From assembly GCA_013388685.1 (NCBI GenBank), contig JACAET010000050.1:62001-126000 (forward strand): 64,000 nucleotides of DNA, given 5' to 3'. Under the pieces are notes generated by a model. It was not told where the DNA came from. It did not search any database and saw nothing but the letters and a program-made list of their open reading frames with translations. The position numbers and the translations under genes were made by a program. Positions 33,323 through 41,596 of the stretch are shown here, in pieces (position 1 is the stretch's first letter; the number at the start of each line of letters is the position of its first letter). Origin of the DNA: Chloroflexota bacterium (lineage in GTDB: Bacteria > Chloroflexota > Anaerolineae > Anaerolineales > Villigracilaceae).

Positions 33323-35612
33323 GGCGCTGAATGTCTGCTGTGGCGAAGTAGGCGCGGTAGGCGGCGGTCTCTGCCAGGATGCCCTTCACGGCGACGTACA
33401 ACTCCTTTTGGAGATACGGATTCGCCTCGCCATTTCCTCTGGACAAAAGCAACGCATCCTCCTCCGCCGAAACTGTCAGGTGACCTCCAGCCGCCAGCCA
33501 CTCCAAGCCGATTCGCACGGCGCTCTCTCGCGTTGCCATGGCGGCGGCAAGCTCTTGCAAGACGACTTTGCCGCGCCGTTGGTTGACCACGTATTTGCAC
33601 AACCCCGCCAGGTGCGAGAGAAATTCGTCCGGCTTTTCCTCCGCCGGCGACACGCCAAACACATACACCGTCTTTGGTTTGACAATTTCAAGCGCGCGGC
33701 GCAGGTCGGCGGGGGAGGCGGGGGTGGTGTAGATGGAAAATTCCTCTGCCGGGCGCAGTTCGAAGCGCGGCACCCCGGCGGCTCTGTCGGGTCCTTCCGC
33801 CCAGATCAGGGAGGACGGTTGAAGGTTGAGCAGTACAGGTTGGCGGCGCATATCGCGCACTTCCATTTTGGGCTTTGGAATCTCGATGGGCTTTTCCGCG
33901 GCGAGGCGGATTTCGCCAAAGATCAAATTGACCTGCTTTTGTCCGCGAAAGGTAGAGGCGCGCAGCGAGTAGGCAATGTCGAAGGTGCTGCCGCCGTCGG
34001 GCAATTCTTCGCCTGCGCCGCCCCACCACAGGATGTTTTGGACATTCCCGTCTCGATCCTCCACGGTCAGGCGCAGGTGTTCTTTGCCTTTCCCAATCTC
34101 CGCAACCGACTTGATCTTCACGCCGCGCGTGGCAAGCGTCAGCGGCGGGTTGCCGGCTCCGAAGGGCGCGAGCAGTTCCAGGCTGTCGGCGAGGAAAGGG
34201 CTGATTTGGTCGAGACCCAGCCAGGCGTCAATTTGAAGCGAGGGTTCTTCGCGGATGATTTCGCCCAGTTGTCTTTCGATGGCTTTTCCAAGCCCCCTGC
34301 GGAAGGCGGGCAGATTTTCTTTGAGGAGGGAAAGTCCTGCCGCCATGGGATGACCGCCAAAACTCAGAAGCAATTCTTTATTAGCGGCAATCGCTTCGGT
34401 GATGTGCAGTCCCTCGATCGAACGCGCCGAACCGCGCAGGACGCCGCTTTCATCTTCGGCAAGCAGGACTGCGGGTTTGTGATACCGGTCTGCGAGGCGG
34501 TTCGCCACAATGCCGATCACACCGCCGGGCCAGTTGGGACGCGAGAGGACAATGACGGGTTCGGTCAGCCATTCGGGGTTCTCGCGCAGTTGCGCCTCCG
34601 CCGCTTCATGGATCTGACTGGTGAGCAGCCGGCGCTGGGCGTTGAGACCTTCGATTTGCGCGGCAATGACCCGGGCGCGGGGAGGGTTATTGGTAATGAG
34701 TAATTCGACTGCGGGGTTTGCGTCGCTTAATCTGCCGAGCGCGTTCAGGCGCGGGGCAAATGTGAAGCCGATGGTCTCTTCGGTGAGCGTCTCGAGCGAT
34801 GCGCCGGCGAGGTCCGCCATCGCGCGCAAGCCGAGCCGCGCCGTCTCTCGCAGCCGCTGAATGCCCTTTTTTGCCAGCGCGCGCGTCTCTCCTTTGAGCA
34901 GCGCCACATCCGCAATCAAACCCAGTGCAACCAGGTCCAACAAGTCTGTACTTTTGATATCTGACATCTGACTTCTGACTTCTGAATTCAAAAGCGCTTC
35001 CGCCAGTTTATACGCCACACCCACCCCTGCCAAATGGCGCAACGGATGATCGTCGGTCAGCATCTTCGGATTGATAACGGCTTTGGCGTTGGGCAGCGTT
35101 TCGCCGAGGTCGTGATGATCGGTGATGATCACATCCACGCCGCGCGAGTTGCAATACTCAACGGCTGGATGGGCGGTGATGCCGGTATCGCAGGTGAGCA
35201 GAAGTTTGGTGCCTGCATCCAGGATTGGTTCGAGACTCTCGATGTGAACGCCGTGACTCTCTTTGCCGCGGACGGGGATGTAATAAACGACATCCGCGCC
35301 CATGGCTTGCAGGGTTTGCACGAGCAAAGCGGTGGAGGTCTGTCCGTCCACATCGAAGTCGCCCCAGACGCAGATGCGGTCTCCGTTGCGGATGGACAGG
35401 CGTATGATGTCCGTCGCCTTTTCGATGTGGGGAAACGGCGTGGAGGAAATCGTATCGGGATGGAGAAACGCCTCGACATCTTCGGGACGGCTGATTCCGC
35501 GCCGGAGCAGTGTCTGCACAACGAGCGGAGGCAGAGGTTGCCCTGAGCCGAGGCGAAGCGTCTTGAAAAAGGCGGGAATTTCGACAGGCTGCGGGTCGAG
35601 CCAGCGGGTCAT
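33306..35612 (-). CDS. recJ: Single-stranded-DNA-specific exonuclease RecJ
   Basis: A 768-residue RecJ. The DHH core has WGDFDVDGQTSTALL, CDTGITAHPAVEY and IITDHHDLGETLPNAKAVINPK; DHHA1 includes VIVLSRPNWPGGVIGIVANRL and SFGGHPMAAGLSL; an OB domain follows near 470-560. About 200 extra C-terminal residues exceed the E. coli length, resembling long Gram-positive RecJ. Two repeat-derived stretches are present (LRLGSGQPLP near the N-terminus; SEVRSQMSDIKS near residue 217). RecJ degrades 5' ends in recombination and mismatch repair, with SSB. A GATACT -10 lies 6 bp before ATG 35612, so the mRNA is probably leaderless. Confidence 0.95.
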   Translation of the reverse strand: MTRWLDPQPVEIPAFFKTLRLGSGQPLPPLVVQTLLRRGISRPEDVEAFLHPDTISSTPFPHIEKATDIIRLSIRNGDRICVWGDFDVDGQTSTALLVQTLQAMGADVVYYIPVRGKESHGVHIESLEPILDAGTKLLLTCDTGITAHPAVEYCNSRGVDVIITDHHDLGETLPNAKAVINPKMLTDDHPLRHLAGVGVAYKLAEALLNSEVRSQMSDIKSTDLLDLVALGLIADVALLKGETRALAKKGIQRLRETARLGLRAMADLAGASLETLTEETIGFTFAPRLNALGRLSDANPAVELLITNNPPRARVIAAQIEGLNAQRRLLTSQIHEAAEAQLRENPEWLTEPVIVLSRPNWPGGVIGIVANRLADRYHKPAVLLAEDESGVLRGSARSIEGLHITEAIAANKELLLSFGGHPMAAGLSLLKENLPAFRRGLGKAIERQLGEIIREEPSLQIDAWLGLDQISPFLADSLELLAPFGAGNPPLTLATRGVKIKSVAEIGKGKEHLRLTVEDRDGNVQNILWWGGAGEELPDGGSTFDIAYSLRASTFRGQKQVNLIFGEIRLAAEKPIEIPKPKMEVRDMRRQPVLLNLQPSSLIWAEGPDRAAGVPRFELRPAEEFSIYTTPASPADLRRALEIVKPKTVYVFGVSPAEEKPDEFLSHLAGLCKYVVNQRRGKVVLQELAAAMATRESAVRIGLEWLAAGGHLTVSAEEDALLLSRGNGEANPYLQKELYVAVKGILAETAAYRAYFATADIQRLMEWE
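34959..34986. repeat. Four heptamer repeats inside recJ
   Basis: ATCTGAC, ATCTGAC, TTCTGAC and TTCTGAA lie in tandem and encode part of the loop SEVRSQMSDIK between the DHH motifs. This word family is typical of non-coding spacer repeats. Confidence 0.55.
35539..35560. repeat. Short repeat in the recJ N-terminus, shared with moaE
   Basis: On the coding strand it reads CGCTTCGCCTCGGCTCAGGGC; the moaE insert at 40583-40607 reads CGCTTCGACGAGGCTCAGCGC. It encodes LRLGSGQPL just after the start of RecJ. Confidence 0.5.
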
Positions 35613-35618
35613 TCGTCA

Positions 35619-35624
35619 AGTATC
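35619..35624 (-). promoter_or_regulatory. -10 element of leaderless recJ
   Basis: GATACT on the minus strand ends 6 bp before the recJ ATG, which would place the transcript start at or next to the start codon. No Shine-Dalgarno site fits the gap. Confidence 0.45.
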
Positions 35625-35643
35625 ATCGGGCAAATGTCGGGTG

Positions 35644-36585
35644 TCAATGGGCGAGTGGGTTGTTCCGATCGCGCGGGCTTTTCTTGCCGCAGGTGCATCC
35701 GTCCGTGTTGTGACGGTCGCAGGGGGATTCGGACTTGCGGCGCAGGGCTTCGAGTTCGTCCCAGGGTTGAAGGTCTTCGCGCAAGAAGGTCTCGCGAGTA
35801 CGTTTGCCTTCGGTGTCTTCGAGCTGGACGATAACCTGGTTGCTCATGGGAAGAACGTCAATGACCTTGCCCTCGCCTTTGGGCGTAATGACTCTTTTGT
35901 TGCGCTTGGGCAGCTGCTTGCGGGCTTCGACGTATTGTTCGTATTCGTAGATCAGGCAGCAGCGCAATCGCCCGCACATGCCGGTGATCTCTTCGGGGGT
36001 GAGCGAGATGCCCTGCTCCTTCGCCATTTTGATGGAGATGGGGGAGAACTCGGTGAGGAATTGGGAACAGCAGCGGGTTTCGATGCCGCAGGCGCCCATG
36101 CCGCCGAGCAGTTTTGCCACGTCACGCGGACCGATCTGCCGCATTTCGATGTGAGTGTTGGGGTGGAGGTCGCTCATATCCTTTTTGAGCGATTTGAGGT
36201 CCGCCTTTTCTTCGCTCTCGGTGCTGAAGAGAAAGGCGAGGCGCGTGCCGTCGTAGTTGTATTCGGCGGCGACAATTTTGATGTTCTTGAGCCCGAGTTC
36301 GGCGGCGCGGGCGCGGCAGTTGATCATGGCTTCGGTTTGTTTGGCTTGCCAGGATTGAAGCAGGAGCAGGTCGCGGGGAGTGGCGCGCCGCTCGACAAGC
36401 CTCCAGCCGCCGTCGGGAGGGGAGGGGGCATCCTGCAGTTTCTGCACCACCTCGCCGAGATGTTTGCCGCGGGAAGTATCCACAATGACGCGCTCGCCGA
36501 TTTCCACATCGGGGACGGCGGATGAGTCGAAATGGTAGATTTTGCCTATTTTAGTGAAACGTACACCAATAATTTGTTTTTCCAT
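35644..36585 (-). CDS. ricT: RicT/YaaT-type PSP1-domain protein
   Basis: A 313-residue protein from ATG 36585. It matches RicT (YaaT): an N-terminal PSP1 domain (VRFTKIGKIYHFD, GERVIVDTSRGKHLGEVV) and the Cys-rich signature GMCGRLRCCLIYEYEQY near residue 200, preceded by GGMGACGIETRCCSQFL. In Bacillus, RicT with RicA and RicF forms an Fe-S complex that stimulates RNase Y cleavage of mRNA. The C-terminal tail CDRHNTDGCTCGKKS adds further cysteines. No ricA or ricF is near; the family also occurs in non-sporulating bacteria. Confidence 0.88.
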   Translation of the reverse strand: MEKQIIGVRFTKIGKIYHFDSSAVPDVEIGERVIVDTSRGKHLGEVVQKLQDAPSPPDGGWRLVERRATPRDLLLLQSWQAKQTEAMINCRARAAELGLKNIKIVAAEYNYDGTRLAFLFSTESEEKADLKSLKKDMSDLHPNTHIEMRQIGPRDVAKLLGGMGACGIETRCCSQFLTEFSPISIKMAKEQGISLTPEEITGMCGRLRCCLIYEYEQYVEARKQLPKRNKRVITPKGEGKVIDVLPMSNQVIVQLEDTEGKRTRETFLREDLQPWDELEALRRKSESPCDRHNTDGCTCGKKSPRDRNNPLAH

Positions 36586-36592
36586 GCGCTGA

Positions 36593-36598
36593 ATTATA
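36593..36598 (-). promoter_or_regulatory. -10 element of leaderless ricT
   Basis: Minus-strand TATAAT ends 7 bp before the ricT ATG, which places the predicted transcript start at the start codon. Confidence 0.55.
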
Positions 36599-36660
36599 CC
36601 GTAACGAAATTTTTGATCCGGGCAGGAACATCTCCGCGGCAAGTTCGACCCAAAGCGTCA

Positions 36661-38454
36661 TCATTTGAATTCCACTTTTTGCCAGCGTCTTACCGAATTG
36701 ACCCGATAGATCTTCGCGCAAGTTTCGATTTCAGCCGCATGAACGATTCTTTCCTCGACCTGCCCCGTTTGCAGCAGACGGGCGCGAAATGTCCCTGCGA
36801 GCAGTCCGCAAAAGATGGGCGGAGTGTAGAGTCTGCCATCCAATTCGACGACGAGGTTGCCGGCGGTGAATTCGGTCAGTTCGCCGCGTTCGTTATAGAG
36901 GAGGACATCATCGTACTCGGGAAAATCCTTGCGGGCGTTTTCGTATACTTCGCGGTGGGTGGTTTTGTGAAAAAGGAAGGCGTCTTGTGAATGGACAGGC
37001 TCTTTGGCGAGACAGACCTTGAGAGGCGGATCGTTCTCTTTGGGTTGGAAGGACCCGGCTTCGTGACTCAAGTTCCCGTTTCGATCGAGAAGCACTCTCA
37101 CGCGTTGCGGGGATGTAAAGCGGGAGCAAATTTCATCGAGATAGTTTTCAATGGCATCTTTGGACGTGGGCGGTTTCGACGGGTGGAGTTCACGAACGGC
37201 GCTGCCGCCCGGTGTTCGAAAATCAAAATACTCCGCCGAATCAAGCAGACGGGCGATGTGCTCCTCGCGCAGAAAGAATCCTTCCTCGGGAGTCCAGAGC
37301 ATGGTTTCGAGCAGGGAAAATTGCGGAGACGACTCTGCCAAAACGCGGGCTTTGAGCAGGGCTTCGGCATATTCGTCCGCGCTGGTCGAATCCCAGACGA
37401 TGCCGCCGCCGACGCCGTATTCCGCGGTTTTTGTTTGACGATCAAGAAGGATGGTTCGTATGGCGACGTTGAAAGTCGCCTTGCGTTGGGGTTCGAAATG
37501 ACCGATGCTGCCTGTGTAGATTTTGCGCGGGGTCGTTTCGAGTTCGGCAATGATCTTCATCGTGCTGACCTTTGGCGCGCCCGTGATGGACGCGCAGGGA
37601 AAGAGCGCTTTGAAGATGCCGGCGATGGACGAGGAGGTCTTTGCCCTTACCGTGGAGGTCATTTGCCAGAGGGTGGGATATTTCTCCGTTGTAAACAATT
37701 CAGGAACGCGGATGCTGCCAACCGTTGCAATGCGCCCCAAGTCATTGCGGATCATGTCCACAATCATGACGTTCTCGGCGCGGTTCTTTTCGGAGTTGCG
37801 AAGCCATTCGGCTCGCTCCCTGTCTTCGAGAGTCGTGCGCCCGCGTTGGACCGTCCCTTTCATGGGGCGGCAGGTGATGAGATCGCCGTCGAGTTGGAAG
37901 AAGAGTTCCGGGGATGCGGATGCGATAACGTAGCGACCCGTGTCAATGTAGGCGGCGTGGTTGTTTTGCGTCTGCGCGAGGTGAAGGAAAAAAGGCCATG
38001 GGTTTGTGTCAAAGTCGGCGCGGAGGCGCAGGGTGTAGTTGACCTGATAGGTGTGTCCACGCGCGATGTAACTCTTGATTTGCTCGATGGCGGCGTTGTA
38101 TGTCTCGCGGTCGGCGGTGGGGGACCAGGTCAGGGCTGGTTGGGGCGAGACAGGTTCAGGTAAGTCAATGAGGCGGGGCGCGGGGTACAGTCCAAACCAG
38201 AGGAGGGGAAAGGCGTTCTGTGTTTCGCGGGCGAGGGTATGAAGCGACTGGTCGAATGCGGAGGCAGCTTCGTAACCGACAAATCCCGCCGCATGCCAGC
38301 CGTTGATATTCACCAGGTCTTCGATTTCGCGCAGGGCTGAGACTGTCTCCTCAGGTTCGCGGATTTCAATCACGCGGTGCGGACGGAAAAAATACAGCCA
38401 TTTGCCGTCTTGCCGGAGAACGGTTTCATGGATTTGTGGTTCAATTGGTTTCAT
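36661..38454 (-). CDS. pabB: Fused aminodeoxychorismate synthase component I / aminodeoxychorismate lyase
   Basis: A 597-residue fusion. Residues 1-350 are a chorismate-binding PabB domain (RGHTYQVNYTLRL, ASPELFFQLDGDLITCRPMKGTVQRG, ENVMIVDMIRNDLGRI, CASITGAPKVSTMKII, YTGSIGHF). Residues about 380-597 are a PLP-dependent PabC lyase (LLETMLWTPEEGFFLREEHIARL, LLYNERGELTEFTAGNLVVELDG, GLLAGTFRARLL). Together they turn chorismate into p-aminobenzoate for folate; the glutaminase PabA is not in the window. The ATG at 38454 overlaps the divergent vanZ-like start; the longer frame to 38580 would run into that gene. No good Shine-Dalgarno site is seen. Confidence 0.93.
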   Translation of the reverse strand: MKPIEPQIHETVLRQDGKWLYFFRPHRVIEIREPEETVSALREIEDLVNINGWHAAGFVGYEAASAFDQSLHTLARETQNAFPLLWFGLYPAPRLIDLPEPVSPQPALTWSPTADRETYNAAIEQIKSYIARGHTYQVNYTLRLRADFDTNPWPFFLHLAQTQNNHAAYIDTGRYVIASASPELFFQLDGDLITCRPMKGTVQRGRTTLEDRERAEWLRNSEKNRAENVMIVDMIRNDLGRIATVGSIRVPELFTTEKYPTLWQMTSTVRAKTSSSIAGIFKALFPCASITGAPKVSTMKIIAELETTPRKIYTGSIGHFEPQRKATFNVAIRTILLDRQTKTAEYGVGGGIVWDSTSADEYAEALLKARVLAESSPQFSLLETMLWTPEEGFFLREEHIARLLDSAEYFDFRTPGGSAVRELHPSKPPTSKDAIENYLDEICSRFTSPQRVRVLLDRNGNLSHEAGSFQPKENDPPLKVCLAKEPVHSQDAFLFHKTTHREVYENARKDFPEYDDVLLYNERGELTEFTAGNLVVELDGRLYTPPIFCGLLAGTFRARLLQTGQVEERIVHAAEIETCAKIYRVNSVRRWQKVEFK

Positions 38455-38845
38455 GCCTAAACTCGAACGAATTTTACCCCGTTGGTTCCCCGCCCTGCTG
38501 GTGATGTCCGTCATATTTTTGTTGTCCTCCCAGCCGTCGGAGAATCTCCCGAATCTCGGCTGGGCTGACCGGCTCTTCAAAAAGGGCGGACATATGTTTG
38601 GCTACGGCTTGCTGGCGTTGTCGTATTGGAACGGTTTCGGTTTCGAGAGGGGAAAACGCCCGTTCGCGTGGGCGCTGGCGATGTTATACGCGGGGACGGA
38701 TGAATTCCACCAATCGTTTGTCGCGGGGCGCAACCCCTCCATATGGGACGTGCTGGTCTTCGACAATCTCGGAGCTTTGCTGGCGTTGTTACTGGCTGGC
38801 TTGTTCGTCCCCGAAAACGACCGGGCGGAGGCGCCCGATCGTTGA
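38453..38845 (+). CDS. VanZ-family membrane protein
   Basis: A 130-residue protein with helices near residues 9-24, 45-60, 66-85 and 100-122. KGGHMFGYGLLALSYW, LYAGTDEFHQSFVAGRNPSIWDVLVFDNLGALL are the VanZ-like consensus (Asp/Glu-Phe-His-Gln motif). VanZ confers low-level teicoplanin resistance in enterococci; the function of most relatives is unknown. Its ATG shares the CATG at 38452-38455 with the divergent pabB start. It converges on scpA 65 bp away. Confidence 0.85.
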   Translation: MPKLERILPRWFPALLVMSVIFLLSSQPSENLPNLGWADRLFKKGGHMFGYGLLALSYWNGFGFERGKRPFAWALAMLYAGTDEFHQSFVAGRNPSIWDVLVFDNLGALLALLLAGLFVPENDRAEAPDR

Positions 38846-38910
38846 AATCCCCTGCAGGTTCGAGGCGATGCCGGCTCGTTCGTTTCGTGCCACCCTGGCG
38901 GTTATATCGG

Positions 38911-39678
38911 TTATTCGAACTCGATTTCGATCTCCTCCTCCGACCAATCCTCCATGCGTTTGATCTCGATGTCGGCGAACAGACCCTCCTGATGCGCCTC
39001 GACGCGATAGCGCTTGATCAGTTCGAGCATGGCGAGAAAAGTGACCACGATCTCGAGGCGGGATGCGCTGTCCTTGATCAGGTGGCTGAAAGCGACGCGC
39101 TGCACCTCCTTCAGCGTTTTGGTGATCATGTCAATTTTTTCGCGGATGGTCACGCGCGGCGCGGCGATCACCGAGGCAAGAGGTTTCTTTGCCTTTTCGC
39201 GCGCAAAAACCTCCTCCGCCGCCGCGACCAGTTTCTCGAGCGTGACGTTCGACAGGTCCAGTTTCGGCTCCACCTTGGGAGGCGGGGCGATGCGCAAATA
39301 AGTGCGCAAATTTGCCTGCTCACGGACGCTCAGCCAGCCGCCGATCTCCTTGAAGCGTTTGTACAATTTCAACTGATCCACGAGCGCCTGCCCGGTGTCC
39401 TCTTCGCCGGCTTCACGGACGGGCGGGCGGGGAAGCAGCGCTTCGGATTTGATCTGGATCAGTTTTGCGGCGATCACCAAAAAGGCGGAGATTTCGTCGG
39501 CGTTGAGCCGCTCGAGGCTGTGGATGTGCGCCAGATATTGATCGGTCACTGAGGCGAGGGAGACGGTCGTAATATCCAGCTCGGCGCGCTCGATGAGATT
39601 GAGAAGCAGGTCGAGCGGTCCCTCGTACACGGGCGTCTGCACCTTGTAATTCAACTGGCGTCCCAGCAGGCTTTCCAT
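38911..39678 (-). CDS. scpA: Segregation and condensation protein A (kleisin)
   Basis: A 255-residue ScpA: the N-terminal YEGPLDLLLNLIERAELDITTVSLASVTDQYLAHI binds the SMC neck, followed by EISAFLVIAAKLIQIKSEALLP, and a C-terminal winged helix (VVTFLAMLELIKRYRVEAHQEGLFADI) that binds the SMC head. It works with SMC (6581-10192). ScpB is not next to it. A TATAAT lies 9 bp upstream of the start. Confidence 0.94.
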   Translation of the reverse strand: MESLLGRQLNYKVQTPVYEGPLDLLLNLIERAELDITTVSLASVTDQYLAHIHSLERLNADEISAFLVIAAKLIQIKSEALLPRPPVREAGEEDTGQALVDQLKLYKRFKEIGGWLSVREQANLRTYLRIAPPPKVEPKLDLSNVTLEKLVAAAEEVFAREKAKKPLASVIAAPRVTIREKIDMITKTLKEVQRVAFSHLIKDSASRLEIVVTFLAMLELIKRYRVEAHQEGLFADIEIKRMEDWSEEEIEIEFE

Positions 39679-39687
39679 AGAGCAGGG

Positions 39688-39716
39688 ATTATAACACTTC
39701 GAATCTTCGATATAAT
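39688..39716. promoter_or_regulatory. Divergent -10 elements of scpA and moaC
   Basis: Minus-strand TATAAT at 39693-39688 lies 9 bp before scpA; plus-strand TATAAT at 39711-39716 lies 6 bp before moaC. Both place the predicted transcript start within about 0-3 bases of the ATG, so both mRNAs should be leaderless or nearly so. Confidence 0.6.
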
Positions 39717-39722
39717 CGGCGC

Positions 39723-40202
39723 ATGCCTAGCAACCTGACTCATCTCGACGAACACGGACGCGCCCGCATGGTGGACGTCGGTCACAAACCGGATACGGAA
39801 CGAACGGCGGTCGCGCGCGGCGAAGTCCACATGAAGAAAGAAACCCTGGATTTGATCCGCGCGGGACAGATCAAGAAGGGGGATGTGCTGACCGTCGCGC
39901 AGATCGCGGGAATCACCGCGTCGAAACGGACCTCGGACCTGATTCCGTTATGTCATCCTCTCCCACTCTCGAAAATTGACGTGGACCTCGCCCTCGACGA
40001 CTCCCTGCCCGGCGTGGTCATTACCGCCACTGCCAAAGTGACCGGCAAGACCGGCGTGGAAATGGAGGCGCTGACCGCCGTCGCTGTGGCGGCGCTGACC
40101 GTCTACGACATGGCAAAAGCCGCGGAAAAGACCCTGCGCATCCAGAACATTCGCCTGATCGAAAAACACGGCGGGCAGAGTGGAGATATTGTCAATGAAT
40201 AA
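39723..40202 (+). CDS. moaC: Cyclic pyranopterin monophosphate synthase MoaC
   Basis: A 159-residue Moa[26 protein letters not shown] at the start, then [18 protein letters not shown] and [26 protein letters not shown]. It forms cyclic pyranopterin monophosphate from the MoaA product, step one of molybdenum cofactor synthesis. The stop overlaps the moaD start by 8 bp. moaA is not in the window. Confidence 0.96.
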   Translation: MPSNLTHLDEHGRARMVDVGHKPDTERTAVARGEVHMKKETLDLIRAGQIKKGDVLTVAQIAGITASKRTSDLIPLCHPLPLSKIDVDLALDDSLPGVVITATAKVTGKTGVEMEALTAVAVAALTVYDMAKAAEKTLRIQNIRLIEKHGGQSGDIVNE

Positions 40203-40443
40203 AATCCGATTGTTGTTTTTCGCCACCTTGCGCGATCGCGCCGGGACCCGCTCGATGGAATTGGACATCCCGGAGGATCTGACCGTTCGGGGCTTGAAGG
40301 AAAAGATTGCAGAGGAATTTCCCAACCTCAGGGATTCCATGAAGAGCGTATTGATTACCATTGACCGCGAATATGCGTTCGATGAAGCGGTTGTGCCTGT
40401 GAACGCGGAGATTGCCATGTTCCCGCCGGTAAGCGGAGGCTGA
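40195..40443 (+). CDS. moaD: Molybdopterin synthase sulfur carrier subunit MoaD
   Basis: An 82-residue beta-grasp protein: [14 protein letters not shown] at the start and FPPVSGG at the end. The thiocarboxylated C-terminal Gly donates sulfur to cPMP within MoaE. ATG 40195 was chosen over the earlier in-frame start at 40180 because homology begins at IRLLFF; the gene overlaps moaC by 8 bp and precedes moaE by 6 bp. Confidence 0.94.
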   Translation: MNKIRLLFFATLRDRAGTRSMELDIPEDLTVRGLKEKIAEEFPNLRDSMKSVLITIDREYAFDEAVVPVNAEIAMFPPVSGG

Positions 40444-40449
40444 CTCGAT

Positions 40450-40941
40450 ATGGAACCTTCCAACTTTCCAACGATCTTCTCCATCATCGAAGACGAAATT
40501 GACCTGAACGACCTGCTGGCGCAGATCACGCTCACGTCCACCGGCGCGGCGGCGATCTTTACGGGCATGGTGCGCGGCGAGACGCTTCGACGAGGCTCAG
40601 CGCAGGCTTTACGCGGCGCGGCGCACGAAACGGAGTATCTCGAATACGAGGCGTACATCCCGATGGCGGAAGCAAAAATGAAGCAAGTGGCGGACGAGAT
40701 CCGTGCGAAGTGGACCAGCATCGAAGGCATCGCCATTGTCCAGCGGATCGGCAAACTGTACCCCAAAACGCCGACCGTTTTGATCGCCTGTACCGCCGCG
40801 CACCGCGATACGGGTGTCTTCGAGGCGGCGCGCTACGGCATTGACCGCTTGAAAGAGATCGTTCCTATCTGGAAGAAGGAAGTCAGCCCCGACGGTCAAT
40901 TCTGGGTGGAGGGCGATTACATCCCGAAGGCGGGGGAATGA
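40450..40941 (+). CDS. moaE: Molybdopterin synthase catalytic subunit MoaE
   Basis: A 163-residue MoaE: GAAAIFTGMVRGE, YLEYEAYIPMAEAKMKQVADEI, IAIVQRIGKLYP, and FEAARYGIDRLKEIVPIWKKE with the catalytic Lys. It dithiolates cPMP with MoaD-SH. A repeat-encoded insert (LRRGSAQALRGAA) separates VRG from YLEYEAY, where the family normally has a short, variable loop; the N-terminal EPSNFPT is also encoded by a CTTCCAACTTTCC word seen in spacers. It overlaps the acetyltransferase gene by 4 bp. Confidence 0.94.
   Translation: MEPSNFPTIFSIIEDEIDLNDLLAQITLTSTGAAAIFTGMVRGETLRRGSAQALRGAAHETEYLEYEAYIPMAEAKMKQVADEIRAKWTSIEGIAIVQRIGKLYPKTPTVLIACTAAHRDTGVFEAARYGIDRLKEIVPIWKKEVSPDGQFWVEGDYIPKAGE
40583..40607 (+). 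repeat. Repeat-derived insert in moaE
   Basis: CGCTTCGACGAGGCTCAGCG with its flank matches the recJ N-terminal repeat (35539-35560) at most positions and encodes the extra loop between VRG and LEYEAY. Confidence 0.5.
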
Positions 40942-41471
40942 ACCAGGCGGTCGTGCGCGCGGCGGGCATCGAAGACGCCGATGGGATTGCCGCCGTCCAT
41001 GTGACTTCATGGCGCGAGACGTATCGCGGCATGGTGCCCGATGCGTTTTTGGAGAATCTGTCGGTTGCGCGGCGGGCAGCGCAATGGAGAAGTTCCCTGT
41101 CCGATCCATCGAACGTCTATCATCGCGCATGGGTGGCGGAATTGAACGGGCAGATTGTGGGTTTCGCGAATTATGGTTTTCCGCAGGAGGAGGATGAGGA
41201 ATTCGACGGGGAGTTGTATGCGATCTATCTTTTGAAATCTGCACAGGGACGCGGGATCGGCAAGGCGTTGTTCACCGAAGCGGCGAAGGGATTGCTTGCG
41301 CTTGGCTCGTCGTCCATGCTGGTGTGGGTGTTGAAGGAGAATCCCGCGCGTGGTTTCTACGAACACCTGGGCGGCGTATATCTGCGGGAGAAGCCCATCG
41401 AAATCGGCGGTGCGCGGTTGATGGAAGCCGCCTACGGCTGGCGGGAGTTGATGAGATTCAGGCGAGGGTAA
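40938..41471 (+). CDS. GNAT-family N-acetyltransferase
   Basis: A 177-residue acetyltransferase: ADGIAAVHVTSWRETYRGMVPDAFLENL at the start, and the acetyl-CoA loop in KSAQGRGIGKALFTEAAKGL. The ending block FYEHLGGVYLREKPIEIGG is common in the family. The substrate is unknown. It overlaps moaE by 4 bp, so it is the fourth gene of that operon, although a role in cofactor synthesis is not implied. Confidence 0.88.
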   Translation: MNQAVVRAAGIEDADGIAAVHVTSWRETYRGMVPDAFLENLSVARRAAQWRSSLSDPSNVYHRAWVAELNGQIVGFANYGFPQEEDEEFDGELYAIYLLKSAQGRGIGKALFTEAAKGLLALGSSSMLVWVLKENPARGFYEHLGGVYLREKPIEIGGARLMEAAYGWRELMRFRRG

Positions 41472-41596
41472 AAGTTGGGGAGGCTGGGCAGGTTGGGGCG
41501 GCGCGCGAAGCGGGGTGTTCATCATCTAAGGCGTGACTTGATGTGCGCATCAGGGTTTTACTAATGCGCAAGTTTGTTTTTGAATGTGAGGTCTGA

